DNA from: Azotimanducus sp963663145
GTDB lineage: Bacteria > Pseudomonadota > Gammaproteobacteria > Pseudomonadales > Azotimanducaceae
Assembly: GCA_963663145.1 (NCBI GenBank)
Contig: OY760134.1
Coordinates: 3,006,984 to 3,070,983, forward strand
Length of the DNA stretch: 64,000 nt
Reading direction: 5' to 3'
Shown: positions 16,527-24,998 of the stretch, in pieces
How the letters are laid out: every line of letters begins with the position of its first letter
Numbering within the stretch: position 1 is the stretch's first letter
Made by a program: the position numbers and the translations under genes
The notes under the pieces: generated by a model
The model's input: only the letters and a program-made list of their open reading frames with translations
What the model was told of the DNA's origin: nothing
Databases searched by the model: none

Positions 16527-17342
16527 CTAGCTCGCCGCTCTTGCCTTTTTCACCATTTCATATGCGTTTTGAATCTCCGCGGCGCGGCGGGTCGCCACCT
16601 CCATCATCTCCTCAGGCAATCCTTTGGCGACGAGCTTGTCGGGATGGTGCTGGTTCATCAGCTTTCGATACGCGCGTTTGATTCGGTCGTCGTCATCCTG
16701 TCGGGATACGCCAAGAATCGCATAAGACTGCTTGAGCTCGGATTCGCTTGTCTGATGCGTACTCCGTCCGTACTGATGCCCTTCTCCGCTGCTCGTGCGC
16801 CGTGCGAAGGCGCCCACCAAGGCTTCGATCTGGTTGAATAGTTGTTCGGGAATGCCGAGGGAATGCGCAATCCTCTCGAGGATCAGCCGCTCGGACTCGC
16901 TGAAATCTCCATCAGCCCAGACCGCAGAAAACTGGATCTGTAGAAACATCACCTTGAGGTTTAAGCGTCGGCCACAGGCGTTATTGAAAGCCTGTATCGC
17001 GACGTCCAAGTTGAAGTCGGGCGCTTTGCCTTGACGAAACAGTTCGCGCGCGTCGGTACGCCGCTCGGCATCCAGCCGCATTTCGCGCATCACGTTTTCG
17101 GCCGCACGAATCTCCGACTCGGAGACTCGTCCATCAGCCTTAGCCAAATGGCCCATCACCGCGAAAGTGGTGTTGAAAAACACCTCTTGGGTATGAGATT
17201 GGGAGCCCGCCCCTACGCGACGCCCAACCGATTCCCTCAGCAAATCAATCACATGGCCAACAAGAAATCCGGCACCCGCCCAAATGATGCCCCCGTATAG
17301 AAGGCCGAAAATGGTCCCAACAACCTTTCCAACAGAACTCAT
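16527..17342 (-). CDS. djlA: DjlA-type membrane-anchored DnaJ co-chaperone
   Basis: Stimulates DnaK ATPase at the inner membrane; linked to envelope stress in enterics. The 271 residues hold, in order, an N-terminal glycine-rich membrane anchor (residues 6-34), a TerB-like helical domain (FAVMGHLAKADGRVSESEI, then QFSAVWADGDFSESE), and a C-terminal J domain with SYAILGV, the HPD triplet in MNQHHPDKL and a closing EIQNAYEMV helix. Length and order match DjlA. It ends 20 bases from the convergent MFS gene and lies 54 bases below the GacA-type regulator, possibly as one transcript. Confidence 0.95.
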   Translation of the reverse strand: MSSVGKVVGTIFGLLYGGIIWAGAGFLVGHVIDLLRESVGRRVGAGSQSHTQEVFFNTTFAVMGHLAKADGRVSESEIRAAENVMREMRLDAERRTDARELFRQGKAPDFNLDVAIQAFNNACGRRLNLKVMFLQIQFSAVWADGDFSESERLILERIAHSLGIPEQLFNQIEALVGAFARRTSSGEGHQYGRSTHQTSESELKQSYAILGVSRQDDDDRIKRAYRKLMNQHHPDKLVAKGLPEEMMEVATRRAAEIQNAYEMVKKARAAS

Positions 17343-17396
17343 GATGTTCTTGCCGGTTGACTCCCGGCCGTTCGTGTTTCTGCTAAGGACAATGCC

Positions 17397-18044
17397 TCAG
17401 TTGGCTTCGTGAAGCCACTCCATCAGTCCATTTTGTGTTGCCAAGATAACGAGTTCAACGTCGCTGTCAATGGAGAGCTTCTGAAATATCCGGTATCGGT
17501 AGCTATTGATGGTCTTTGGACTTAGGTGAAGTTGAACGGCGATGTCGGGCACCTTTTGACCCTGTAGGATAAGCGTCGCGATCTGCAATTCGCGCACGGA
17601 AAGCACTTCAAAGGGAGATTCGATTTCCGGCGAAAGGCTGGAAAGGGCCATGGAATTCGCAACCTCCGGGCAGATGTAGCTGCGTCCACCCATGACGGTT
17701 CGGATTCCGGTATCGAGCTCGCGAACACTTGATCGCTTGGTCAAGTATCCGTCCGCGCCGACTTGCAGCGCCCTTGATGGAAATGGTTCGACCGCCAAGG
17801 ACGTGAGCATCATGATTTTCACGGCGCTATCGGATCTTCGTATTCGTTTCACCGCTTCGATTCCGCCGATGCCTGGCATGGAGACATCCATGAGCACCAA
17901 ATCAGGCGGATTGCGCCGCACCATCTCCACGGCCAACTCGCCGCTGTCGGCTTCGCCAGTCACCTTACAGCCCTGTAGCTGATTGACCAGAAGTGCCGCA
18001 GAGGCCCTCCAAAGTGCCTGACTATCAACGATGTATACATGCAC
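17397..18044 (-). CDS. GacA/UvrY-family response regulator (receiver + LuxR HTH)
   Basis: A 215-residue two-component regulator. The receiver has the phosphoacceptor Asp in DLVLMDVSMPGIGG, the conserved Thr/Ser in IMMLTSLA and Lys in GYLTKRS. The output HTH (LSVRELQIATLILQGQKVPD, LSPKTINSYRYRIF) is very close to UvrY/GacA. The acidic pair near the N-terminus reads VDS rather than DD, so Mg binding may differ. GacA relatives normally control csrB/rsmZ small RNAs; none is seen here. Start choice: GTG 18044 gives GacA length; GTG 18074 is also possible. The usual neighbour uvrC is missing. Confidence 0.85.
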   Translation of the reverse strand: MHVYIVDSQALWRASAALLVNQLQGCKVTGEADSGELAVEMVRRNPPDLVLMDVSMPGIGGIEAVKRIRRSDSAVKIMMLTSLAVEPFPSRALQVGADGYLTKRSSVRELDTGIRTVMGGRSYICPEVANSMALSSLSPEIESPFEVLSVRELQIATLILQGQKVPDIAVQLHLSPKTINSYRYRIFQKLSIDSDVELVILATQNGLMEWLHEAN

Positions 18045-18158
18045 AAGGTGCTCGGAAATCTTACTTTCTTTCACTCGTATGATTAGGCTGCAAGCATAAC
18101 CATAATGTAATCGTAGCTTAACGGAAATGCAATAGTTTCCCGATTGATCGCGCGGATG

Positions 18159-18232
18159 CAAAAATTTCCAAATTACCGATACATAGGCATTTTCATCGCA
18201 AGGGACTCGGGTGCTCCGTGCGGAAATTTTTG
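18159..18232. repeat. Spaced perfect inverted repeat upstream of the GacA-type gene
   Basis: CAAAAATTTCC at 18159-18169 and GGAAATTTTTG at 18222-18232 form perfect 11-base inverted arms separated by 52 bases. They lie in the 275-base gap between the GacA-type start and the end of the MTI phosphorylase gene. The A/T-rich arms could be regulator sites or a looped structure. No T tract follows, so this is not a classic terminator. Confidence 0.5.
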
Positions 18233-18319
18233 GTGTTGGAGTATCCCGAAGGGGAGGTGCGCTCCGCGCGCGCGGAAGAAACAAGCGCCTCGCTTTCGAC
18301 ACCTTGTTCGCTTGGCATG

Positions 18320-19075
18320 TCAGTTATTCGAGAGAACAGCCATCATCGCGCATCGGATGATGGCTTGCAGATGGGGTTCTAGAGATGCCATAAGGCGCAG
18401 GAGTTCTTCTACCCGCAACGGCCCATCTCCGCATCCGGCAGCCATGTTGACAACCGGGCAAAGGGCCGCATACTTCAGGCCGAGCTGTCTTGCGAGTGCG
18501 GCTTCCGGCATGAGGGTCATGCCGACCAGGTCGCACCCGTCTCTTGCCATGCGCTGAATCTCGGCGGCGGTCTCAAATCTAGGGCCTTGCGTGACGCCGT
18601 AACACGCGGAAGTGCGGATCCCTTGCGAAGCGTCAGCATTATGAGCGGATTCAATCAATGCGGCGCGCAGACCTTCATCAAAGGGATCCGAAAAATCGAA
18701 ATGCCCGGTGTGCGCATCCCCTTCGGATTCAACGCAATGTTCACGGTCTTGGGTATAGTCAATGAGCTGATTCGGTACTACTAGGTCACCAGCGCCTATC
18801 TTGGTGTTGATTGCTCCCACGCAACTGATGGCGAAAATCGACTTGACACCCAATTCGCGTAATTTCCAAATGTTGGCCCGATAGTTCACTTGATGCGGCG
18901 CAAGGCTGCGGGGGACCCCATGGCGAGGAAGAAACACCACCTCGCGAGCGTTGATACTGCCGGTCGCGACGGGTCCTGAACATTCGCCGTAGGGAGTAGA
19001 CAAGTCTTCCACGCCCGTGGCGAGTTCTGCGGGCGCCATCAAGCCGCTGCCGCCAATGATCCCGATCACACTCAT
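18320..19075 (-). CDS. S-methyl-5'-thioinosine phosphorylase (MTIP), PNP/MTAP family
   Basis: Phosphorolyses methylthioinosine to hypoxanthine and methylthioribose-1-phosphate, salvaging the polyamine by-product MTA after deamination. The family II PNP/MTAP fold shows IGIIGGSG, FLPRHGVPRSLAPHQVNYRANI and QGPRFETAAEIQRM. GMTLMPEAALARQLGLKYA carries MPEA where MTA phosphorylases have VPEV, which points to thioinosine preference. It is 251 residues from ATG 19075. An earlier ATG at 19096 overlaps the hpt stop, so translation is probably coupled. It is last in the mscS-hpt-MTIP minus-strand operon. Confidence 0.87.
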   Translation of the reverse strand: MSVIGIIGGSGLMAPAELATGVEDLSTPYGECSGPVATGSINAREVVFLPRHGVPRSLAPHQVNYRANIWKLRELGVKSIFAISCVGAINTKIGAGDLVVPNQLIDYTQDREHCVESEGDAHTGHFDFSDPFDEGLRAALIESAHNADASQGIRTSACYGVTQGPRFETAAEIQRMARDGCDLVGMTLMPEAALARQLGLKYAALCPVVNMAAGCGDGPLRVEELLRLMASLEPHLQAIIRCAMMAVLSNN

Positions 19076-19082
19076 TGAAGGT

Positions 19083-19628
19083 TCATTGATTATCATCCAA
19101 CACGCGGATTTCAGAGAGGTTGCGGCCATAGCCTGCAAAGTCCATCCCCCAACCAAGGACGAACCCGGCACCACACTCGATGGCGGCCAAATCCGGCGAA
19201 AAGCAACTTTCTGCCCGCCTTCGTCGAATGAGCACCGCCGTGATGACCTCGCGAGCGCCCGCCAACTTCACAGCCTTGACCGCCTCCGACAAGCTTTCTC
19301 CCTCATCACAGATGTCATCAAGCAGGAGCACGGTCCTGCCGCTTAGGGTCTGCTGAGGCTTTGTGTGCCATTCGAGCCCTGCGCCATGTTGCGAGCTTCG
19401 GTATCGGGTCAGATGTATATGTTCAAACCGCAAAGGCATGTGCAGTCGCCGCATGATCGCCGCGCTCAGCATAATCCCTCCATTCATCATGCAGACAACC
19501 GTCAGCTTGCTACCCGCGACCCGAGCGGCTAGCTTGACTGAGAGGCGGTCAATCGCTTCAGTCACCTGCTTTTGGCTATAGAGAAGTTTGCTCTTGCCAT
19601 AAACCCGTTCAATGGTGTTGGTCTCCAT
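19083..19628 (-). CDS. hpt: Hypoxanthine-guanine phosphoribosyltransferase
   Basis: Adds hypoxanthine or guanine to PRPP, making IMP or GMP. The 181-residue type I phosphoribosyltransferase has the PRPP loop VLLLDDICDEGESLSEAV and the flexible-loop Ser-Tyr region (LTRYRSSQ). ATG 19628 gives the normal N-terminus; the frame is open further up inside the mscS 3' end. It lies 7 bases downstream of mscS and touches the MTIP gene, whose product (hypoxanthine) is its substrate, a direct metabolic link. Confidence 0.93.
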   Translation of the reverse strand: METNTIERVYGKSKLLYSQKQVTEAIDRLSVKLAARVAGSKLTVVCMMNGGIMLSAAIMRRLHMPLRFEHIHLTRYRSSQHGAGLEWHTKPQQTLSGRTVLLLDDICDEGESLSEAVKAVKLAGAREVITAVLIRRRRAESCFSPDLAAIECGAGFVLGWGMDFAGYGRNLSEIRVLDDNQ

Positions 19629-19635
19629 CGCGTGA

Positions 19636-20727
19636 TTATCGGTTGCTCTCAAGAGGAGATTCGGGTTGCGGCGACTCAACCAAGTGTACGGTGCGCGTCG
19701 GAAAGGCGATTTCGGCACCGTGACTTTCGACAATGGCTGCGATCTTTAGGAGCACATCTTCCTTGATGCGATGAAATTCCACCCAGTCGGTGGTTTGGGT
19801 AAACGTGTAGATGAAAAAATCCACCGTGGATTCCCCGAAGTGATCCAAATTCACCATCAGAATGCGCTCTTGGGCGATTTCCGGGTGGCTCTTTAGCATG
19901 CCCCGCACATCTTGGAGAATGCGCGACACCTTGGGTATGTCGTCGTAGCGAACCCCAATGGTCTCGAAAATGCGCCGGTTGCTCATGCGCGAGGGATTTT
20001 CAATGGTGACACTCGTGAATTTTGAGTTGGGGACATACAAGGGTCTCTGATCAAAAGTGCGCACGCGCGTGACGCGCCAGCCGATATCTTCAACGGTCCC
20101 TTCTATCTCCGAGTCGGGCGACCGAATCCAATCGCCAACGGAGAAGGGTCGATCAAGAAACACCACCGCAGCACCAAAGAAATTGGCCAACAAATCCCGA
20201 GCGGCGAAGCCCACGACAATCCCACCCACGCCTCCAAACGCCAGAATTGAAGTGACACTGAAGCCAAGGGTCTGCATGGCAATGATAATGGTCGTAATGA
20301 CAACCGAAGCACGCAGGAGTTTCGCCACCGCATGTGCGGTCGTGGCCTCTGATTCGCCCTTCTGGCGAGAGCGTTCAATGTAGTGTCCCTCCATGCGGCC
20401 TACGAGCCTCAGAGCAAACCATCCCAGCATGATTGCAATCCAGAGTCGCCAAGCAGAGCCAAGATAGTTCTGTAGTTCCGACTCGGCCGCCGCGACGCCG
20501 ACCTCTAAGGCAAACAGGATTCCACCACCAAGAATCGACCAACCAAGGGGCAGTCTGGCCGCTTCAACCAGCGCGTCGTCCCATGCGTTCTTCGAGCGCT
20601 CGGCGAGCTTCCTCAAGTGACGCATCAAGTAGCGGAGCGCCAAGCGCAAGGCGAGCGTCAAGGTCACTATGATGAACACTTCAAGTGCCCAAGTGGACTC
20701 TACCAGCCTTTCAACAATCTGGTCCAT
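19636..20727 (-). CDS. MscS-family mechanosensitive channel
   Basis: A small-conductance mechanosensitive channel of 363 residues that releases solutes on hypo-osmotic shock. Four or five N-terminal membrane helices end in the pore helix SILAFGGVGGIVVGFAARDL with the Gly/Ala pattern of MscS TM3. The soluble beta domain follows with VGDWIRSPDSEIEGTVEDIG and FDQRPLYVPNSKF, then the C-terminal vestibule. ATG 20727 chosen; the open frame runs up to 20802. First gene of a minus-strand operon with hpt and MTIP, an unusual partner for purine salvage. Confidence 0.93.
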   Translation of the reverse strand: MDQIVERLVESTWALEVFIIVTLTLALRLALRYLMRHLRKLAERSKNAWDDALVEAARLPLGWSILGGGILFALEVGVAAAESELQNYLGSAWRLWIAIMLGWFALRLVGRMEGHYIERSRQKGESEATTAHAVAKLLRASVVITTIIIAMQTLGFSVTSILAFGGVGGIVVGFAARDLLANFFGAAVVFLDRPFSVGDWIRSPDSEIEGTVEDIGWRVTRVRTFDQRPLYVPNSKFTSVTIENPSRMSNRRIFETIGVRYDDIPKVSRILQDVRGMLKSHPEIAQERILMVNLDHFGESTVDFFIYTFTQTTDWVEFHRIKEDVLLKIAAIVESHGAEIAFPTRTVHLVESPQPESPLESNR

Positions 20728-20922
20728 TGGTACCCAACCGAGAATTGCTCGCAAATAATAGCGACAAACCTGTTGCCTTGCCCTGAGTTTTTGGGACTGC
20801 ACAGGAGAGATTGCTCTTTGGTGACTCTCGCCGCATCACGAGATTGCTCGCAAAATGGCGAGCCCTCTGTGCCTGAATCTTCTGATAGGCTAGGTTGCTT
20901 TGATTCGCTCGCTCACAATCCC

Positions 20923-21342
20923 ATGTCACAGTCAGCACCGCTGCCTGCGGTGAGTTATCTCAAGATTCCGGAGTCGGGAGAACCCTATCTCGAAGGGCAC
21001 AAGTGCCAGTGCTGCGGTGCCATATTTCTTGGTGCCCGGGATCATTGCTCCAAGTGCGGCGCGCGCAATCAGATGGAAGCGGTGCGGCTTGCCGATACTG
21101 GAAAGCTCTATTCCTTCTCCATTGTGACCCGCTCGTTTCCGGGCATTGAAGTGCCCTTTATCTCAACCATTGTTGACCTTGACGGAGGAGGCACCGTCAA
21201 AGGCAACTTGATTGGAATTGAAGCGGATCCAGAAAGAATCAAATTCGACATGCCTGTCAGAGTTGTGTACAAGGATGCGCTTGGGCGCAAAGATTATGAT
21301 GGCAATTCGTATCTTTCCTACTTTTTCGAACCCATTCATTAA
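20923..21342 (+). CDS. DUF35 zinc-ribbon/OB-fold acyl-CoA-binding protein
   Basis: A 139-residue protein with a rubredoxin-like zinc ribbon (HKCQCCGAIFLGARDHCSKCG; Cys pairs near residues 27-30 and 41-44) followed by an OB fold (SFSIVTRSFPGIEVPFIS through to YFFEP). DUF35 proteins partner thiolase-like enzymes, supplying a CoA-binding surface. It sits 17 bases before an SCP-x thiolase with a shared direction, so the two almost certainly form a complex. ATG 20923 is the start; the frame is open far upstream, antisense to mscS. Confidence 0.9.
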   Translation: MSQSAPLPAVSYLKIPESGEPYLEGHKCQCCGAIFLGARDHCSKCGARNQMEAVRLADTGKLYSFSIVTRSFPGIEVPFISTIVDLDGGGTVKGNLIGIEADPERIKFDMPVRVVYKDALGRKDYDGNSYLSYFFEPIH

Positions 21343-21359
21343 GACCAGAGAGGCCCGCC

Positions 21360-22505
21360 ATGAGTGATGTCTATATCGTTGGAGTCGACATGATCAAGTT
21401 TGGCCGTTTTCCGGAACGGTCGGTCCCCAACATAGGCGCCGAGGCAGCGCTGCTTGCGCTCGACGATTGCGGCCTGCAAATCCAAGATATGGAGGCGCTT
21501 TACTGCGGCAATCTCGGCCAAGCCAGTGCTATGGTGGGCCAGAGAATCCTGCAGGAGATCGGGCAGACCGGAATCCCGGTGGTCAATTGCGCCAACGCCT
21601 GTGCGACCGGTGCCACCGCGTTTCGCGAAGCTTGGACCTCTATTCGGGCTGGCCTCTATGACTTGGTTTTGGCCGTTGGTGTCGAGCAAATGGGCAAGGG
21701 CCTGCTCGGCGGAGCAGGTGGCCGCAAGGGCATCTCCAAGGAGGGCTTGCTCGGCTCCGGCACCATGCCGACGGTTTTTGCCGAGGCCGGTATGGAGCAT
21801 GCCCGCAAGTACGGAACCACCTTCGAGCAGTTCGCGAAGGTATCGGTCAAGAATCATCATCATTCGACCATGAACCCGAAGGCCATGTACCAGATAGAGA
21901 CGCCTCTCGATACGGTCATGAATGCTGAGATGATCTCCTACCCCAATACCAAGCTCATGTGCTCGGTGAACGTTGATGGATCGGCCGCCGCCGTTTTGGC
22001 AAGTGAAGAGAAGGCACGTGAACTTGGACTCATGTCACGCGCAGTCAAGGTACGGGCATCCGTGTTGACTTCAGACGCCTACCAAGAACGCGACCTCGTT
22101 ATGCCCGATGTCAATACCTGCACGCGCATGGCGGCCGAGCGGGCTTACGACATGGCCGGCGTTGGCCCGGACGACATGGACTTAGTGGAACTGCACGATT
22201 GCTTCGCGACTGCCGAGATCTTGCACTACGAGAACCTGGGACTCTGCGGCGAGGGTGAGGCCGGACGCATGATCGACGAGGGCGAGGCAGCCTTGGGTGG
22301 GCGCGTTCCGGTCAACGTGTCCGGAGGGCTACTATCTAAGGGACATCCGCTTGGTGCTACCGGCATCGCCAATATGTATGAGGTTTCCACGCACCTTCGT
22401 GGCGAAGCCGGCGCGCGTCAGGTCGAAGATGCGCGCTTGGGTCTTACCCATGTGATTGGACTCGGCAGCGCGTGTGGTATCCACATACTCGAGAAGGCGG
22501 CCTAG
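21360..22505 (+). CDS. SCP-x type thiolase
   Basis: A 381-residue thiolase-superfamily protein of the sterol-carrier-protein-x class, likely cleaving or condensing a branched or sterol-derived 3-oxoacyl-CoA. The nucleophilic Cys is in NCANACATGATAF near residue 78-82. LVELHDCFATAEI has the class-specific HDCF, and SKGHPLGATGIAN supplies the catalytic His. A ribosome-binding AGAGAGG precedes ATG 21360. The upstream DUF35 gene is its expected partner; in steroid degraders similar pairs act as thiolases or retro-aldolases. The retained Cys favours thiolase chemistry. Confidence 0.92.
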   Translation: MSDVYIVGVDMIKFGRFPERSVPNIGAEAALLALDDCGLQIQDMEALYCGNLGQASAMVGQRILQEIGQTGIPVVNCANACATGATAFREAWTSIRAGLYDLVLAVGVEQMGKGLLGGAGGRKGISKEGLLGSGTMPTVFAEAGMEHARKYGTTFEQFAKVSVKNHHHSTMNPKAMYQIETPLDTVMNAEMISYPNTKLMCSVNVDGSAAAVLASEEKARELGLMSRAVKVRASVLTSDAYQERDLVMPDVNTCTRMAAERAYDMAGVGPDDMDLVELHDCFATAEILHYENLGLCGEGEAGRMIDEGEAALGGRVPVNVSGGLLSKGHPLGATGIANMYEVSTHLRGEAGARQVEDARLGLTHVIGLGSACGIHILEKAA

Positions 22506-22533
22506 GCGCCGTAGACTGTACATTCCAGGTGCC

Positions 22534-23019
22534 ATGCGCGTCGGCGTCGTTTGCGACACGCATAACAATCTCAAGAACGTAGGACGCATCGTTGAGATCT
22601 TCAACGATGCGCGCGTTGAGCGTGTCATCCACACCGGCGACATCACGCAAGCCAAGACGCTCGACGCGTTCGCGGGACTCGAAGCGCCGCTTTGCGGCGT
22701 GTTCGGCAACAACGACTTAGAGCGGGAGTCTCTGGAAGGCGCCGTCGCTCGGCACGGATTCCATTTCGTCGACCCGCCCTTGGAGCTCGACTGGCAGGGA
22801 CGCAGTTTGCTGGTGGTGCATGATCCTCGAGAGGTCGACATGTTCGTCGAGGACCACCACGAACTGCTTCTGCACGGGCACACGCACCTCTATCGCCATG
22901 AGCAACGTGGACACCAACTCATCTTCAACCCAGGCGAATGCGCTGGCATCATGCCCGGGTTGAACGCGGTTGGCGTTGTTGACTTGGAGACTTTGGAAAC
23001 GGAGTTGCTGAAGTTTTGA
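22534..23019 (+). CDS. YfcE/MJ0936-type metallophosphoesterase
   Basis: A 161-residue calcineurin-fold phosphodiesterase. All metal motifs are present: CDTHNN (D-x-H), IHTGDI (G-D), GVFGNND (G-N-x-D), VVHDP and LLHGHTHLY (G-H-x-H). The short length and missing extra domains match YfcE/MJ0936, whose natural substrate is unclear. ATG 22534 starts 28 bases after the thiolase stop in the same direction, so co-transcription is possible. Confidence 0.88.
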   Translation: MRVGVVCDTHNNLKNVGRIVEIFNDARVERVIHTGDITQAKTLDAFAGLEAPLCGVFGNNDLERESLEGAVARHGFHFVDPPLELDWQGRSLLVVHDPREVDMFVEDHHELLLHGHTHLYRHEQRGHQLIFNPGECAGIMPGLNAVGVVDLETLETELLKF

Positions 23020-23043
23020 CTGCTGTTGGTTCCCGCGCGCTAT

Positions 23044-23830
23044 TTACCAATTCCCGAAGGTCCGTATGGCCTTTCCGTGTAGCCGCACCTCCGGTGACCA
23101 ATCGTGGCACTTGAATCCGGCCCCGTCCAAAAGTGCAAGACAAGGTTCACGGTTCATGTTGAAAAGAACTTCGGCGTAGTGTGTCGGGCTGGAGTTGCGC
23201 ATTTCCAGTTCTCCGACATTGCGCCCCTCCCGCCGCAAGAGAACCTTCTGGGCATCAAATTCTCCGACACGGCGAGCGGTGGAGTTCACCACCTCAAATT
23301 CATCCGCCATTGCCGAAACAACATCGTCGCTCCAATAGACGCAGAACACCCCGTCACGTAGCACGGTCAAGTAGTTCATTCACTTCACCGCCATTAAAAA
23401 ACGACTTGCGAAGAAAAGCGCGCAATAGGGCCTTTCGCTGAAAGCGGTCCTTTAGTTCCCGCATAGGCGTTTGCAGTCGAAGCTTCGCAGAGTCCTTGTT
23501 GTCGACATAGTCGCTGTAGCGGGGCGGAAAGGCATCAATGCAGTGCACTAAGAGTGATCCGATGCCATTCAGCGCCTGAAACCCATCGTCTTCAAGGAAA
23601 CGCCAACGACTATAGAGGAAGACCTGCCACTTCTTGGCACCCGATTTGACGGAGTGCGCATCTCCGGCCGGATCGATGACATCCTTCTTCGCCGCTTGAT
23701 CGCGGCGATAGTCATTATCCAGCCCAATAGCGTGCGCAAACCGTAGCGCATCATTGTGTCCGCGTTCCCGGTATTCGCGCGCCGCCTCGCTCGTACTGGC
23801 CCGACGGGCATTCACTGCGGATGCTTCCAT
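23044..23830 (-). pseudogene. Type II restriction endonuclease candidate, split by a one-base frameshift
   Basis: Two overlapping frames read as one protein of about 261 residues. The first (23830-23354, 158 codons) has KKDVIDPAGDAHSVKSG followed by KKWQVFLYSRWRFLEDDGF, resembling a nuclease core (Asp, then x-V-K). The second (23379-23044, 111 codons) starts RDGVFCVYWSDDVV and ends with VGELEMRNSSPTHYAEVLF, typical of the substrate-binding end of such enzymes. Joining them needs one base removed near 23380, in GTGAATGAAC on the minus strand. It begins 19 bases inside the methylase 3' end. The endonuclease assignment rests mainly on context and motif feel. Alternatively these are two coupled genes. 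Confidence 0.55.
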
Positions 23831-24790
23831 ATCAACAATTCATGTGACTTCTTTACGTAGGAACCGCCGTTTAATTCCAGCCTGTTCTCTCCTATTCTGG
23901 TGTCACCCTGGCCGAACGTATACTGCCATTCTGGCGCAAACATCTCGCAGTCCGAATACCAATCCCTAATAACATCGCAATCGTTATAGGACAGTACGAA
24001 ACCTCCCTTATGCGAAAGAAGAAAATCGCGTAAGAGGTCGTGACGAAAACCATCGTGATGTACAGGAAAGTTGCGATGCGGGTACATGCCCACAAACATC
24101 TTGCTTCCATCCAGATAGTAGGGAGGGTCGCAGTACATGAAATCATTGATGTGCTTTGGCATGGATTCTTCAAATGGCGCACACGAAACCGTCAACCTTG
24201 GAGCGCGGAACGCCCGAACCTTTTCCAGCATTCTCCCGTACCGAACAGGCTGTAGGTAAATGTCTGACGGCCACCCAAGAAAGTGAGGGGCCATAGGATG
24301 TATTTGAATTGAAGTAGTAGAGAGTGGCAAGTTCAAGCCCCTCCAGAATATGGTCTCCATTCCAATGCGCCTTGAGGGTCTCCTTGACACTACGAAAGGT
24401 ATCCCTATTTGGATTCAGCTCTCCTAGACGTTTATAGAGATCCTCCGCATTGCGGATCTGAAATTGCCAATAGGCGCAAAGAATGTCAAACACGTCATAA
24501 GCAACTACCTGCATATTCAGTTCTTTTGCACAGGCTATCTCGACAGCGCCGCCACCCATGAACGGACTCACAAGGCGATTCACGTTGTCGGGAATCCTTT
24601 CCACAACATATCCAACTGCCAGACTCTTCCCACCCGCGTAACGCAGAGGAGATGCCAAATACCTCTTGTAGTCAAGCTTTCCCGAGCTTTTCAATTTAGC
24701 AAGAAAGCCTCGCCGCAAGTTGCAGGTGCCATTCGGCAACACAAGTTCTCCGGTTGTGCCCGGCACCTGATCGTTATCTTCCCGCAACAC
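23812..24790 (-). pseudogene. D12-class (Dam-like) adenine-N6 DNA methyltransferase, frameshifted
   Basis: N-terminal frame (24790-24170) carries SPLRYAGGKSLAVGYVVERI and LVSPFMGGGAVEIACA, the SAM-binding motif I of class D12 adenine methylases. The second frame (up to 24390, ending 23812) carries the catalytic MYCDPPYYLDGSKMF (DPPY) and SHELLIWKH. The two meet at a GGGG/CCCC run near 24286-24290, where TYR-GLY-PRO must skip one base to continue HFLGWPSD. Corrected length is about 326 residues, normal for the family. Start TTG 24790 is provisional. It heads a restriction-modification operon with the endonuclease candidate. It could be a true mutation or an assembly error in a homopolymer. Confidence 0.8.
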
Positions 24791-24998
24791 TACTCAAGCC
24801 CCTTTCCCATTCTGTGGAGACCTACGAATTCGAGCGGGTATGCGTTCAGCTGAGTGAGCTGCTCAAAATCCGAGCATATTGTGGGTGGAGCGCGCATAGG
24901 CCACATCATGATGTGCAAGGTATCTGATGTCAAGATTATTGGCGGGGACATTGCCTCAGCCCAATAACGCTTGTTGGTCCCGCCGCTAAGTGACATCA

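Noticed and set aside
23044..24790. Programmed frameshifting in the restriction-modification genes
   Set aside because: Both sites can be explained by simple indels, and two independent recoding sites in one locus are unlikely; kept only as a minor alternative.
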